Source: Terrimonas sp. (GTDB lineage Bacteria > Bacteroidota > Bacteroidia > Chitinophagales > Chitinophagaceae). Taken from it: a DNA stretch of 64,000 nucleotides. How positions within the stretch are numbered: the stretch's first letter is position 1; the number at the start of each line of letters is the position of its first letter. Below are positions 17,650 through 26,980 of the stretch, one piece after another. Position numbers and translations under genes: made by a program. The stretch lies in the NCBI RefSeq assembly GCF_003075435.1, contig NZ_QCZJ01000015.1, forward strand, positions 1 through 64,000, given 5' to 3'. The notes below the pieces were generated by a model, which saw only the letters and a program-made list of their open reading frames with translations, ran no database searches and was not told where the DNA came from.

Positions 17650-18897
17650 TTATTTATACCTCATTACAAATGCATCGGGCTTTGGCTTGTATTTTCTCTC
17701 CCTTTTCAATTCATAATCGTATATAATATTTCCCACTTCTTTAAAAAAGGGATAACCGGTTTCTTCATACTCATATTTATCATCATTCAGCACTCCATCG
17801 CTGTTTACATAAATATTCCCGGTGAGCATAAATTCTATATTGTTTTTAAAATCTACTATATAAGCTATATCCGTCAAAAAGCCATAGCTCCAACCTGTTT
17901 TATTAAATACTCTTATATATTCCGGTATTTTTTGTTTGCCTGCCCTGAACCAGAAAAACTTTGTATAGCTGTCAAAAAATTCTGTGGTATCATACTTAGG
18001 ATACGCACTCTCAAAAGGCAGTTCAGACATATACTGAAACAAAAAAGCATAATCATCTTCGGTTAGCCCAAACCGTTGTTTTGCCGGTGTGTATTGATGA
18101 AACAAAACGGATTGCATGATCTGCTGCAGATCTTCCAACGGCGCATTATTGTGCGTGGTAAAATCCATAGGTGCGGCAATAAAATTTTCATCCCTGTCGT
18201 AATGCGCATTGCCAACCAATACTTTTTTACTGAAGTCAAAGTTCACATCACTGTATGCACCAGGCTGCCGGTAAATCAAATTGCCTTTATCATCCAGGAA
18301 GCGTACAGGATTGGTATGCCTGTTTTCTTCAGGTGTGGCTCTCACAAAGCGGCGTGTAAGCCTGAAGTCCTTATAGCCCATTTGCCATAGTCTTTCATTA
18401 ACAGTTTTTTGTCCCACAAATTCATACAGCCTGTTATAAGCATCATTATCACTTACCAAAAATATTTTCCGGATGTATTGCGCTACTGAAGGCATTCCAT
18501 TTTCCGAGCTGCTGTCGGCAGTAACGGTAGTCTGCCCGTTATACGCACTGTCGGCAAGCATGGTAGTGAATTTATTTATACCGGCTTTGTTCATGGTATT
18601 CAGCTTTTCGAGCGCTAGAAAAGCAACCGGCATTTTAACCGTGGATGCCGGGTTGAAATATTGATCCCTGTTCACATTCAGGTAATAATGTTTAAAAGAG
18701 GGCTTATTGTTTTTATCCCGGTTTATTTGTGTATATATCAGCTGGTAATGAAAGGTATCCGGGTTATTTAAGATATCATCGAGCAGTGGAGACGCTTTTT
18801 CACGCAGAAGCCTTTCGAGCCATATATCATTTTTAACCTGTGCATTCATCATGGAACTGTATAATAATACCGAAATAAGAAATAACGATTTAACCAT
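17650..18897 (-). CDS. Class A beta-lactamase-like serine hydrolase
   Basis: 415 residues with a signal peptide (ending MMNAQ). The active-site triad of the penicillin-binding/beta-lactamase fold is present: PASTVKMP with Ser85 and Lys88 (SxxK), VSDNDAYN with SDN at 149-151, and FNKTGWSYG with KTG at 332-334. The protein is longer than true class A lactamases (about 290 residues) and lacks an obvious ExxxN omega loop. I call it a beta-lactamase2-family hydrolase, perhaps a peptidoglycan or esterase-type enzyme, and not a resistance gene. It lies 29 bases before the GH9 fusion gene on the same strand, so the two are probably one operon. A -7-like box TATCTTTT is on the minus strand (plus 18902-18909). 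Confidence 0.88.
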   Translation of the reverse strand: MVKSLFLISVLLYSSMMNAQVKNDIWLERLLREKASPLLDDILNNPDTFHYQLIYTQINRDKNNKPSFKHYYLNVNRDQYFNPASTVKMPVAFLALEKLNTMNKAGINKFTTMLADSAYNGQTTVTADSSSENGMPSVAQYIRKIFLVSDNDAYNRLYEFVGQKTVNERLWQMGYKDFRLTRRFVRATPEENRHTNPVRFLDDKGNLIYRQPGAYSDVNFDFSKKVLVGNAHYDRDENFIAAPMDFTTHNNAPLEDLQQIMQSVLFHQYTPAKQRFGLTEDDYAFLFQYMSELPFESAYPKYDTTEFFDSYTKFFWFRAGKQKIPEYIRVFNKTGWSYGFLTDIAYIVDFKNNIEFMLTGNIYVNSDGVLNDDKYEYEETGYPFFKEVGNIIYDYELKRERKYKPKPDAFVMRYK

Positions 18898-18978
18898 GAT
18901 GAAAAGATACGAAGCATTTTATAATTTACTCAAAGCCGCTCCTCCCCCACTGCTGTTATGCCTGGTATGAAAAGATGA

Positions 18979-19818
18979 CTATTTCACCGTTTTAAGAAAA
19001 GCTAAACTTTGTGGCACCTGTTCCATTGAACGGGATGATTCATCTTCAATAAAATAATGTTTTACTCCAAGCTTTTTTGCAACTCTCATTATTTCAGCAA
19101 TACCAACATCACCCGCGCCGAGCACAACGTTTGTTTCTACATCCGCATGCCCTTTCTGATTGCCTTCTGTTCCCGGCAATCTGTCTTTTAAATGCATAAG
19201 TGGAAACCGGTTCGGATATTTTTTTAGCAAGGCCACAGGATCATACCCGGGATGTTTTACCCAAAACACATCCATTTCAAAATTGGCGTATGCAGGGTTC
19301 ATATGCTTTGCCATATAATCAAAAATAGTCCCGTTTTCATAGGGAAGGAATTCATAACCATGTGCATGATAACAAAGACTGATGCCATTCTCTTTTAAAA
19401 TTCTGCCTGCCTTGTTAAATACTTCCACCGCGTTTTTAGCATCCTCAATCGTAAAACTTTCACCATGAGGTATCCACGCAACCATTACATATTTTGCACC
19501 ATATGTTTTAGCTGTTTCAACTGCTTTATCCGGATTTTCACTCAACTGCCTAAAATCCGCGCCAACGCTTACAACTTTAAGATCATGCTTTTTTAATAAC
19601 GCTTTAAAATCAGCCACGGGCATACCATAGCTGTCTCCTCCTTCTACTTCTTTAATACCCATAGCCGCTATCTTTTCCAGTGTTCCGGGTACATCTGTTT
19701 TAAACTGGTTTCTGAAACTATATAGCTGAACGCCGATGGTTTGCGCAAGTGCAGGAATGGTCAATACAATTAATGAGAGGAATAATATGGCGCGTTTTTT
19801 AAAGATATTATATGACAT
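18979..19818 (-). CDS. Sugar phosphate isomerase/epimerase-like TIM-barrel protein, exported
   Basis: 279 residues from the ATG at 19818. The longer frame would hide the signal peptide MSYNIFKKRAILFLSLIVL...ALAQ. The mature part has the xylose-isomerase-like fold: IGVQLYSFRNQFKTD, VEGGDSYGMP, LCYHAHGYEFLP, ANFEMDVFWVKHPG, PLMHLKDRLPG and HYFIEDESS. Metal-binding Glu, Asp and His residues sit at these expected points (E, H, D and final E). Proteins of this type act on unknown polyols or keto-sugars in the periplasm of Bacteroidetes. It is a stand-alone gene on the same strand as the hydrolase below it. Confidence 0.88.
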   Translation of the reverse strand: MSYNIFKKRAILFLSLIVLTIPALAQTIGVQLYSFRNQFKTDVPGTLEKIAAMGIKEVEGGDSYGMPVADFKALLKKHDLKVVSVGADFRQLSENPDKAVETAKTYGAKYVMVAWIPHGESFTIEDAKNAVEVFNKAGRILKENGISLCYHAHGYEFLPYENGTIFDYMAKHMNPAYANFEMDVFWVKHPGYDPVALLKKYPNRFPLMHLKDRLPGTEGNQKGHADVETNVVLGAGDVGIAEIMRVAKKLGVKHYFIEDESSRSMEQVPQSLAFLKTVK

Positions 19819-19932
19819 ATCGTGCGTATTGTGGTGGTGAGTTAATAATATTGAAGATAAAATATTTTGCGGAACAAATGGTTTAAAGGTGTTTGCAGGC
19901 AACCAAAGAACGTAACAACCACAGAAGAAAAA

Positions 19933-20439
19933 TCAATTATTTACTACGTGCGCCAGGTATACGATTCCATAGCTGAAAATGCAAACAAAACTCCTTGCTG
20001 TATAAGGTTGTAAGATATTTTGCCTTATCTGTACATGCTTTACCCGGTATTTCGCAATTGACCAGAACAAAAAAGAAACGCCTATATCCCAAAAATCGAA
20101 TCTTCCATTTGTAAAATGGAAAAGCTGCATAAATTCCAAACCAATACAATATATCAGTGGGATAAACACTAAATCTATCTCCCGTTTACCAAGCCTGATA
20201 AATAAAAATTTTGATGTAAGTGTAATACAGAAAACCCAAAGGCCTTCAGGCAAAGAATAAATAATGTATTTGTTTAATGGTATAGCGCCGGATATCTTTT
20301 CTTTTAATGCGTGGTATTTACCGGCAGATAACAGTGATATAAATATCTCGTTAACCACAGTTCTTTGGGTTCTGTAAAACAGGTATATAAACAGGCTGAT
20401 CAACAGGGACAAAAGAATAAAAGCATAATTCCTTTTCAT
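19933..20439 (-). CDS. Small integral membrane protein, VanZ-like
   Basis: 168 residues with about four membrane segments: residues 7-22, 65-82, 89-103 and 118-131. The piece LEFMQLFHFTNGRFDFWDIGVSFLFW resembles the VanZ pattern (E..Q......R..D..D). VanZ-like proteins have no settled biochemical role. The start codon overlaps the stop of the methyltransferase gene (20436-20439, ATGA), so the two genes are translationally coupled. That coupling suggests a shared membrane or lipid substrate (inference). A second frame in the same place, ending at 19937, is a shadow. Confidence 0.65.
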   Translation of the reverse strand: MKRNYAFILLSLLISLFIYLFYRTQRTVVNEIFISLLSAGKYHALKEKISGAIPLNKYIIYSLPEGLWVFCITLTSKFLFIRLGKREIDLVFIPLIYCIGLEFMQLFHFTNGRFDFWDIGVSFLFWSIAKYRVKHVQIRQNILQPYTARSFVCIFSYGIVYLAHVVNN

Positions 20440-21044
20440 GCCTTCCGATAGATTAAAAGCTTAAAATATGATAAAGCGCTAACGCGAGTCTCACTCAGGA
20501 GTATAAACTTTTTCAACGTTTCCAGCCTGTGTAAATAAAACAATGACCTGAAGCGGAAAGCTTTTGATACCGGTTGAAAAGAGTAATCTAAATATTTTAA
20601 CCAATTATCAGGCGTAAAATGGTTTAATATGAAAATCCTTCCCCCGGGTTTGAGAACCCTGTAAGCTTCTTCCAGTATACTTTCCGGGTTTCCGGCAACA
20701 GCTAATACATGGGATAGAACAACATAGTCGAAAGAATGATCTTGAAAACCAAGCAATTCACCGTTCATCAGCAAAAGAACTGCTTTTTCGCCTGCAATTT
20801 TTTTTGCGGCATCAAGCATCTTTTGAGAAGTATCTATTCCCGTAATATCATGTTTCTTATAATAACTCAAATTACTCCCGTTGCCCACACCTATCTCCAA
20901 TACATTTCCGTAAGGAAGCTTGTTTATTTCATTAAATAATATCCGCTTTTGGGGCCTTAGAAATACGTCAATAAGCGGATAGAAGAATGAAAATTTGTTA
21001 TAGAAGGATGTGGTATGCTTATTAGCTTTTGAATAATCAGACAT
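20436..21044 (-). CDS. Class I SAM-dependent methyltransferase
   Basis: 202 residues with the Rossmann SAM fold. Motif I is NVLEIGVGNGSNL (about 47-59). TGIDTSQKMLDAAKK (motif II), DHSFDYVVLSHVLAV, and the late LKPGGRIFILNHF follow. The N-terminus (TSFYNKFSFFYPLIDVFLRPQKR) and overall length resemble phospholipid N-methyltransferases and UbiE-like enzymes, so the substrate may be a lipid. It overlaps the downstream membrane protein by 4 bases. Confidence in the fold is high, and in the substrate low. Confidence 0.87.
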   Translation of the reverse strand: MSDYSKANKHTTSFYNKFSFFYPLIDVFLRPQKRILFNEINKLPYGNVLEIGVGNGSNLSYYKKHDITGIDTSQKMLDAAKKIAGEKAVLLLMNGELLGFQDHSFDYVVLSHVLAVAGNPESILEEAYRVLKPGGRIFILNHFTPDNWLKYLDYSFQPVSKAFRFRSLFYLHRLETLKKFILLSETRVSALSYFKLLIYRKA

Positions 21045-21111
21045 TTTTAAGGACTTACATTAAATAAGCCGAACAATAAATATACATCAATCAATTCTCC
21101 TGCTATATAAA

Positions 21112-21119
21112 TATATTTG
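21112..21119 (+). promoter_or_regulatory. -7 box TATATTTG upstream of ridA-like gene
   Basis: An exact TAnnTTTG match, 17 bases before the ATG at 21137, giving a very short leader. No clear TTG at -33. Confidence 0.55.
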
Positions 21120-21136
21120 CCCAACAATCAAATGCT

Positions 21137-21607
21137 ATGTTGGAACTAACTCCTGAACAACGATTAAAAGAATTGGGGCTGGTACTCCCTCCAGCACCCA
21201 AGCCAATGGGCGTATATAAACCCTGCCTTATTGATGGAACACATTTATACCTTTCCGGTCATGGGCCGGTTCTGGAAGATAAATCTTTAATGAAAGGACG
21301 TATAGGAAAAGATATTGACCAGGAGCAGGGAAAACTTGCCGCCCGGCAGGTAGGTTTAACCATGCTGGCAACCATCCGTTCCAATATTGGCAGCCTCGAT
21401 AATATTAAAAGAGTGATCAAAGTGCTGGGCATGGTAAACTCAACGCTGGAATTTGAAAATCATCCTTATGTAATTAATGGCTGCAGCGAATTATTTGCAG
21501 CTATATGGGGTGAAGAAAACGGCATTGGCGTGCGCAGCGCTGTGGGCTTTGGTTCCCTGCCCGGCAATATACCAGTGGAAATTGAAGCATTGTTTGAACT
21601 GGTGTAA
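21137..21607 (+). CDS. RidA/YjgF-family protein
   Basis: 156 residues. RidA-family enamine/imine deaminases hydrolyse reactive 2-aminoacrylate released by PLP enzymes. Family blocks seen are LYLSGHGPV, ARQVGLTMLATIRSNIGSLDNIKRVIKVLGMV, FENHPYVINGCSELFAAIWGEENGIGVRSAVGF and PVEIEALFEL. The critical Arg of RidA is probably that in GVRSAVGFGSLPGNIPVEIE. This is the longer RidA subgroup (150-160 residues, with an extra N-terminal helix ELTPEQRLKELGL). It lies 124 bases upstream of a PLP-dependent aldolase-like gene, which suggests a damage-control partnership. Confidence 0.9.
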   Translation: MLELTPEQRLKELGLVLPPAPKPMGVYKPCLIDGTHLYLSGHGPVLEDKSLMKGRIGKDIDQEQGKLAARQVGLTMLATIRSNIGSLDNIKRVIKVLGMVNSTLEFENHPYVINGCSELFAAIWGEENGIGVRSAVGFGSLPGNIPVEIEALFELV

Positions 21608-21731
21608 TTGATAATTGATGGAGATTTGCTGATTAACTGAAGTGTGAGATTTTCTTATTACACAAAGCGCTTTGGTACCTCAGTTCTCATGTTTCACTAT
21701 AACACTGTTTATACTTTAAATATCAAGCATC

Positions 21732-22850
21732 ATGTCTAACAATCAGCCGGTCAGCTGGTACATAGTAAGCAATATAAATAGCATCGACTCTCCTGCTTTG
21801 GTAGTATACGAAGAGCGGGTAAAACAAAATATCCGCTTCCTGCAAAATATAGTAACAGATAATGCAAGACTTCGCCCTCATGTAAAAACCAACAAAATGG
21901 CTGAAGTATGCCAACTCCTGATGGATGCCGGTATCAGCAAATTTAAATGTGCTACTATTGCCGAAGCAGAGATGCTGGCAATGCTGAATGCGAAAGATGT
22001 ATTGCTGGCTTATCAGCCTGTTGGACCAAAGGTTTCAAGATTAATCAATCTTATAAAAGCTTATCCAGCCACACAGTTTGCCTGCCTTACAGATAATGAA
22101 CAATCTGCCGGCTTTTTAAATGAAATGGCAGCCGCTCATCAAATTGTATTACCGGTTTTTATTGATCTGAATATTGGCATGAACAGAACAGGCATTAAGC
22201 CCGGCGATGCAAAAGCATTGGCAGATCATATACTTTCTCTCTCCAATCTTAAGCTGGCAGGGTTACATGCATACGATGGTCATATACGCGATGCGGATAT
22301 TAATACAAGAAAACAAAATGTCGATAAATCATTTGCGGGAGTAGCTGAGCTGTATACCTATCTCACCGGCAAAACCGGTAAAGATTATACGATTGTTGCC
22401 GGGGGCACACCAACATTTCCTGTACATGCAGCAAGGAAAAATGTAGAATGCAGCCCGGGCACATTTGTTTTTACAGACTGGGGGTATAAACACGGGCTGC
22501 CTGATGAACCGTTTGAATACGCAGCGCTTGTTATTACAAGGGTTATCTCCATTGTAGACAATCAAACCATTTGCACCGATCTCGGGCATAAATCAGTTGC
22601 CGCGGAAAATCCATTACCAAGGGTACACTTTTTAAATGCACCCGAGGCACAACCGGTTGGTCAAAGCGAAGAACACCTGGTATTAAAAGTAGCGGATACG
22701 GCACAATACAAGGTTGGCGATATTTTATATGGTATTCCGGTGCATATATGCCCTACCGTTGCGCTATATGAAAAAGCGTTTATAGTGAACAAGGGTATTG
22801 TTGATAAAGAATGGAAAGTGGTCGCCAGAAACAGGTATGTAAATTTTTAA
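21732..22850 (+). CDS. D-threonine aldolase/D-serine dehydratase-like PLP enzyme
   Basis: 372 residues, alanine-racemase fold type III. The PLP-lysine motif RPHVKTNKM lies at about residue 48. IDLNIGMNRTGI, LHAYDGHIRD, TIVAGGTPTFP, ECSPGTFVFTDWGY and the metal-site pattern GIPVHICPTVALY near the C-terminus follow. The family uses PLP and a divalent metal (Zn or Mn) to cleave D-threonine or dehydrate D-serine. The two activities cannot be told apart here. D-serine dehydration makes 2-aminoacrylate, the RidA substrate, which fits its neighbour upstream. Confidence 0.9.
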   Translation: MSNNQPVSWYIVSNINSIDSPALVVYEERVKQNIRFLQNIVTDNARLRPHVKTNKMAEVCQLLMDAGISKFKCATIAEAEMLAMLNAKDVLLAYQPVGPKVSRLINLIKAYPATQFACLTDNEQSAGFLNEMAAAHQIVLPVFIDLNIGMNRTGIKPGDAKALADHILSLSNLKLAGLHAYDGHIRDADINTRKQNVDKSFAGVAELYTYLTGKTGKDYTIVAGGTPTFPVHAARKNVECSPGTFVFTDWGYKHGLPDEPFEYAALVITRVISIVDNQTICTDLGHKSVAAENPLPRVHFLNAPEAQPVGQSEEHLVLKVADTAQYKVGDILYGIPVHICPTVALYEKAFIVNKGIVDKEWKVVARNRYVNF

Positions 22851-23027
22851 AAGCTTCTCCCAAATCTATACTCTTAACTCCGATAGCTGCAGCGCAGCGG
22901 TATCTTTAGTAATATACAGGTTTAGTATTTGCACCGCGATAGTAAATACAAAACAAATGAGGCAGATTAATCTTGCGTCGCGCTGCGGCTTGTTCGCTGT
23001 AATTTTTCAATACTATACTGCAGCGTT

Positions 23028-23465
23028 CTACACCACACTTATTACCGGCTTCTTCCATTGCAATTTTATATTGGACCGGTATGGTACTATCTCCGGGTGC
23101 AGGAAAATAATAGCAATGATCACAAACATGATCGTGCTATAAATCGTTGCATCAAGCCATAAGCTCATAAACCCGTTTATACTTGCATTGTGCGGATCGG
23201 ATGGCTGATATAATACAGGAACAACTGCATTCTCTTCCCATATTTCACCATCTGCGCTATTAAAAAAAACAGTATCGTTGCCGGTACTGGAAAACATCAC
23301 AACAGAATAAGAACGCGGTAGCTGTGCTGATATATCCTTTCCTATAAAAGCGATCTTACCTTTAGTTTCTTTCGCGGATAAAATCCAGCATAATCGCGTT
23401 GCGATGTAAGGAGCAATAACAAGCAGTAAAAGCAATATAAAAAACACATACCGTTTTACAATCAT
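23028..23465 (-). CDS. DUF3592-like membrane protein
   Basis: 145 residues from the internal ATG at 23465 (MIVKRYVFFILLLLLVIAPY). Two membrane segments, near the N-terminus and at about residues 108-128, flank a soluble stretch. That stretch contains VVPVLYQPSDPHNASINGFMSLW, the hallmark of DUF3592-type proteins (VxYxPxxPxxA). Function is unknown. It is transcribed opposite to both neighbours. The gap 22851-23027 contains no gene that I can support. Confidence 0.65.
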   Translation of the reverse strand: MIVKRYVFFILLLLLVIAPYIATRLCWILSAKETKGKIAFIGKDISAQLPRSYSVVMFSSTGNDTVFFNSADGEIWEENAVVPVLYQPSDPHNASINGFMSLWLDATIYSTIMFVIIAIIFLHPEIVPYRSNIKLQWKKPVISVV

Positions 23466-23603
23466 AAATACGAGGCTTAAAGATGGTAATAGAAAAGAAG
23501 ACGAATACAAAATAATCAAGCTTTATATCTGTTGCAAGACATGCGGCTTTTGATATAGTTAATATTATTACAAAAAGCAAAAAAGCATATTACATTCGCT
23601 GTT

Positions 23604-24740
23604 ATGGAAAAAGCAATTGCGATTATTGGCGCCGGCATTGGAGGATTAACAACAGCCATGTTGCTGAAACAAAAAGGATTTGAACCAACTGTTTATGAGA
23701 GTGCGCCTTCTATACAGCCGGTTGGAGCCGGAATTGTAATGGCAAATAACGCCATGCAGGTTTATAAAAAAGCTGGCATTCAACATACAATTGAACAGGC
23801 AGGCAATAAAATTACCGTAATGAAAATTACAGATGAACGATTGAAACCAATTTCTGTAATGGAATTATCTAAATATGAATCAGTATATGGTGTATATAAT
23901 GTAGCCATTCACCGTGCCGCATTGCAGCGCATCCTGGCCGAAGAAACAGGCTTTGAAAATATTATATTATCAAAGCGGTTATTACGAATTGAGCAAAACG
24001 AAAACTATCAACTCAGTTTTGAAGACGGGACAGTTGCGCATACTGATGTAGTGATTGGAGCAGACGGCATTAAATCGGTTGTAAGAAAGCAATTGTTTAA
24101 TACAGGTGAAATAAGAGATGCCCAACAGGTATGCTGGAGAGGTATTTGTGAAATGAATCTGTCAGAAAAATATCAACACGAAGCCAATGAACTATGGGGA
24201 AAGGGCAAAAGATTTGGTTTTGTAAAGATCAGCGACAGTAAAGTATACTGGTATGCTGTTGCCAGTAAATGGCTGGTAAAGGAGAACAGTCAATCCCTTA
24301 CTGAATTGCTGAATGAATTTCATCCGGAAGTTTTAGCTATGATTAATGCAACACCACAGGAAAATATTTTTATCAGCGATATTACAGACCTGGAGCCTAT
24401 TTCAACATGGGCGAAAGATAAAGCCTGCCTGCTAGGTGATGCGGCACATGCTACTACTCCTAATATGGGACAGGGCGCCTGCCAGGCTGTTGAAGATGCA
24501 TATACAATCGCTCAGTTACTGGGCGCAGGAAAAGAGATTAAGGATGCATTCGCATCCTATGAAAAACGAAGAATAAAAAAAGCGCATGATATTGTAAAAA
24601 GAAGCTGGTCTGTCGGTAAAATTTCTCATATAGAAAATGGGGCGCTCATCTGGCTGAGAAATATCGCAATGAAATCATTACCAGGTTCTGCAAACAATAA
24701 ATTGTTAGACAAAATTTTTGATATCAGCAATCTCGGCTGA
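23604..24740 (+). CDS. FAD-dependent monooxygenase
   Basis: 378 residues, flavoprotein hydroxylase of the PHBH/UbiH group. The dinucleotide-binding start is IAIIGAGIGGLTTAMLL (GxGxxG at 9-14). DVVIGADGIKSVVRKQL (the DG motif) and CLLGDAAHATTPNMGQGACQAVEDA (FAD ribityl site) follow. The C-terminus SYEKRRIKKAHDIVKRSWSVGK matches salicylate-hydroxylase-like and TetX-like enzymes. The substrate cannot be inferred. It is a single gene without nearby catabolic partners, convergent with the M1 peptidase gene 17 bases away. Confidence 0.9.
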   Translation: MEKAIAIIGAGIGGLTTAMLLKQKGFEPTVYESAPSIQPVGAGIVMANNAMQVYKKAGIQHTIEQAGNKITVMKITDERLKPISVMELSKYESVYGVYNVAIHRAALQRILAEETGFENIILSKRLLRIEQNENYQLSFEDGTVAHTDVVIGADGIKSVVRKQLFNTGEIRDAQQVCWRGICEMNLSEKYQHEANELWGKGKRFGFVKISDSKVYWYAVASKWLVKENSQSLTELLNEFHPEVLAMINATPQENIFISDITDLEPISTWAKDKACLLGDAAHATTPNMGQGACQAVEDAYTIAQLLGAGKEIKDAFASYEKRRIKKAHDIVKRSWSVGKISHIENGALIWLRNIAMKSLPGSANNKLLDKIFDISNLG

Positions 24741-24757
24741 AAAATCTTATTTAAAAA

Positions 24758-26923
24758 TTACTGCTCCTTAAAAGAAACAGTTTTGTATAAATTATTACCC
24801 GGGTCTATTACCGGTATCGTTTTGCTGGTAATTTTAAATGGCTTTTCTATATCAGTTGTAAGCATACGGGTAATGCCAGCGTCTGTTTGTATATCTACCG
24901 GCAAGCCAAAAGGATTGTTGCTGAGGTAAACAGTATAGCTATCTTCTGAAGTTTTATTTATTTTAAAGTCAAGTTTATTGGTGGTATACAGGTAAAAGTG
25001 GAAGAGCGGCTTTAAATCTCTGCCGGATTCTTTACTAAAAAAACGTTCAATATCCTCTGTTGTAAAAAACCGCGAGTAGGGATGTTTTACGTCGGAAATA
25101 AATTTTTTCAATGCAGGAAAAAATACGGTATCTCCCAATGTATACCGCAATGTGTGCATAAAAAAAGCGCCCTTAAAATATACATTATTATCGAAATCAT
25201 TAAAAGCCTGGCGCATGGTTAATCCTTCGCCCTGCACAACCGGCACATGGTCGGTAATTGACTCACGTATATACTGGATTATGGAATCGTATCCTTTCTC
25301 GCCTTCTACTTCCCTGAAAAACAGCGCTTCACCATAAGTGGCAATACCTTCCTGTATCCAGACATGCGCCCAGTCTTTATTGCTTATTTTATTAGCCCAC
25401 CATTCATGTATGTACTCATGCAAAAAAACCTGGTTGTGATACACATCTTGAAGTGGCGTCATTTCTTCCAGGGGTTCGCCATGCGTAATCATGGTTTGAT
25501 GCTCCATACCTGTGGCAGGTGTTTGCGCTATACCTATCTTTTCTTTTATCCACGGATATTCACCAAAATATTTTTCAAGTACACGAGTCTGAAATTTCCG
25601 GGTTTTAATCACGCGATCTGCATACATACTATCATAGGGTGATACATAAAATTCTATCGGCGCCTTATTGCCGTTCACCGTTATATATTCATCTCTTACA
25701 ACAGTATATTTTCCAACATTAAAAACTATGCAGTAATTGCTTATGGTATAATTGGTTTTCCAGTGCCAGGTAGCCTTACCATTGTTATGCTTTTTTACCT
25801 GCTGTAATAATCCCGGTCCTGCCACGCTTAATGAATCCGGTATAGTAATAAACATATCTACGCCTTCATCAGCCTCGTCGCTCGGGTGATCTTTGCAGGG
25901 GAAATAAATTTTGCCGCCTTCTTCCTGGCAATTTATAATTGCCCAGTTATCCCATTTACCGCCTTTATACCAACTGAAGCCTCCTATCCACGGGGGCAAT
26001 GCAGCTACCGGAGGATGACCACTGTATTCGATTTTCACTTCGTACATTCCTTTTATAGCCTTTCCGGCGATAAATATTTTATCATCTTTCTGCTCAAATG
26101 CAACCGGCTTATTGTTCAATGTAACCTTGCTGACTTTCATCAGCCGTACAAGATCAAGCATTACGGTATCTGCATTTTCAAGGAAATTTATCTTTACAAT
26201 AGCATTTCCTGCAATGCGTTTACCAGGTATATCTACGTCAAGAGATAAAGTATAATGACGGATATCCATTTTTTCCTGGAGTGGGTTAAGCTTTCCGCCG
26301 GATGTTAAGCCTGGCAGTATATGATGCCTGCTTTCATATACTGATATAACAGGCTCAGTAAGCGCGTTGGTTGCCTTCCCTGTTTTTTCATTTATATAAT
26401 ACAACAGCAATTTCAGCGCTCCATCAACGGTGAGGCTGTCTGAATTTTCAACGGGCATTTTAGGCGATGTAATTTGCCTGATAACGCGTACAGCCATTTG
26501 AGCCTGCTCCGGGAGGTCTTCATATATCTTCTTTAACATCTTTGTATAGGAAACATCAAATGTTTCAACCGGCGCGTGAAGCAATTTTGTTTTGGCATAA
26601 GCCTCTAACTGAATATTATAAGCTTTGAATAAAATTTCATAATAAGGAGGAACAGCTTTACGATAAATATTAAGCGCCTGAATGGTGGTTTGATAATCGC
26701 CTTTTATAAAACCGTTTGCCATTTGAAAAGGAGTATACATCCAGGGATTGGCCGTATCAACCAGCGGTTTGACCTGTTCAAGTAATACCGGAATATTTTT
26801 TTCGAAGTCCGCACTGTCTTTATAAAAGGAAAGAGGAAAATAAATTTTTCTGTTTGTTTGACTGACGGCGTTAAAACAAATAAAGCAAAAGATCGCAGTT
26901 AATATTTTTCCTCTTATAATCAT
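24758..26923 (-). CDS. Secreted M1-family metallo-aminopeptidase
   Basis: 721 residues with a signal peptide (MIIRGKILTAIFCFICFNAVSQ). The zinc site HEYIHEWW has His502, Glu503 and His506. The third ligand is Glu525 in WIQEGIATY, 18 residues later as in all M1 enzymes. The substrate-recognition motif GxMEN appears as GMEH (472-475), so the Asn is His. An N-terminal helical region (residues 30-200) precedes the usual beta-sandwich start IRHYTLSLDVDIPGKRIAGN. It probably trims peptides in the periplasm. The gene stands alone with about 57 bases to the gene at 26981. Confidence 0.92.
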   Translation of the reverse strand: MIIRGKILTAIFCFICFNAVSQTNRKIYFPLSFYKDSADFEKNIPVLLEQVKPLVDTANPWMYTPFQMANGFIKGDYQTTIQALNIYRKAVPPYYEILFKAYNIQLEAYAKTKLLHAPVETFDVSYTKMLKKIYEDLPEQAQMAVRVIRQITSPKMPVENSDSLTVDGALKLLLYYINEKTGKATNALTEPVISVYESRHHILPGLTSGGKLNPLQEKMDIRHYTLSLDVDIPGKRIAGNAIVKINFLENADTVMLDLVRLMKVSKVTLNNKPVAFEQKDDKIFIAGKAIKGMYEVKIEYSGHPPVAALPPWIGGFSWYKGGKWDNWAIINCQEEGGKIYFPCKDHPSDEADEGVDMFITIPDSLSVAGPGLLQQVKKHNNGKATWHWKTNYTISNYCIVFNVGKYTVVRDEYITVNGNKAPIEFYVSPYDSMYADRVIKTRKFQTRVLEKYFGEYPWIKEKIGIAQTPATGMEHQTMITHGEPLEEMTPLQDVYHNQVFLHEYIHEWWANKISNKDWAHVWIQEGIATYGEALFFREVEGEKGYDSIIQYIRESITDHVPVVQGEGLTMRQAFNDFDNNVYFKGAFFMHTLRYTLGDTVFFPALKKFISDVKHPYSRFFTTEDIERFFSKESGRDLKPLFHFYLYTTNKLDFKINKTSEDSYTVYLSNNPFGLPVDIQTDAGITRMLTTDIEKPFKITSKTIPVIDPGNNLYKTVSFKEQ

Positions 26924-26980
26924 AATAAATAGTTTAATTTCTTTTGTACATATTGAGAGACAAGCGCTTTAATATATCTT

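Noticed and set aside
17629-18066. 145-residue plus-strand frame opposite the serine hydrolase
   Set aside because: Antisense shadow; the opposite strand shows intact catalytic motifs.
17650-18897. True beta-lactamase resistance gene
   Set aside because: Too long, no clear omega-loop ExxxN, and in an envelope/carbohydrate context; better called a generic serine hydrolase.
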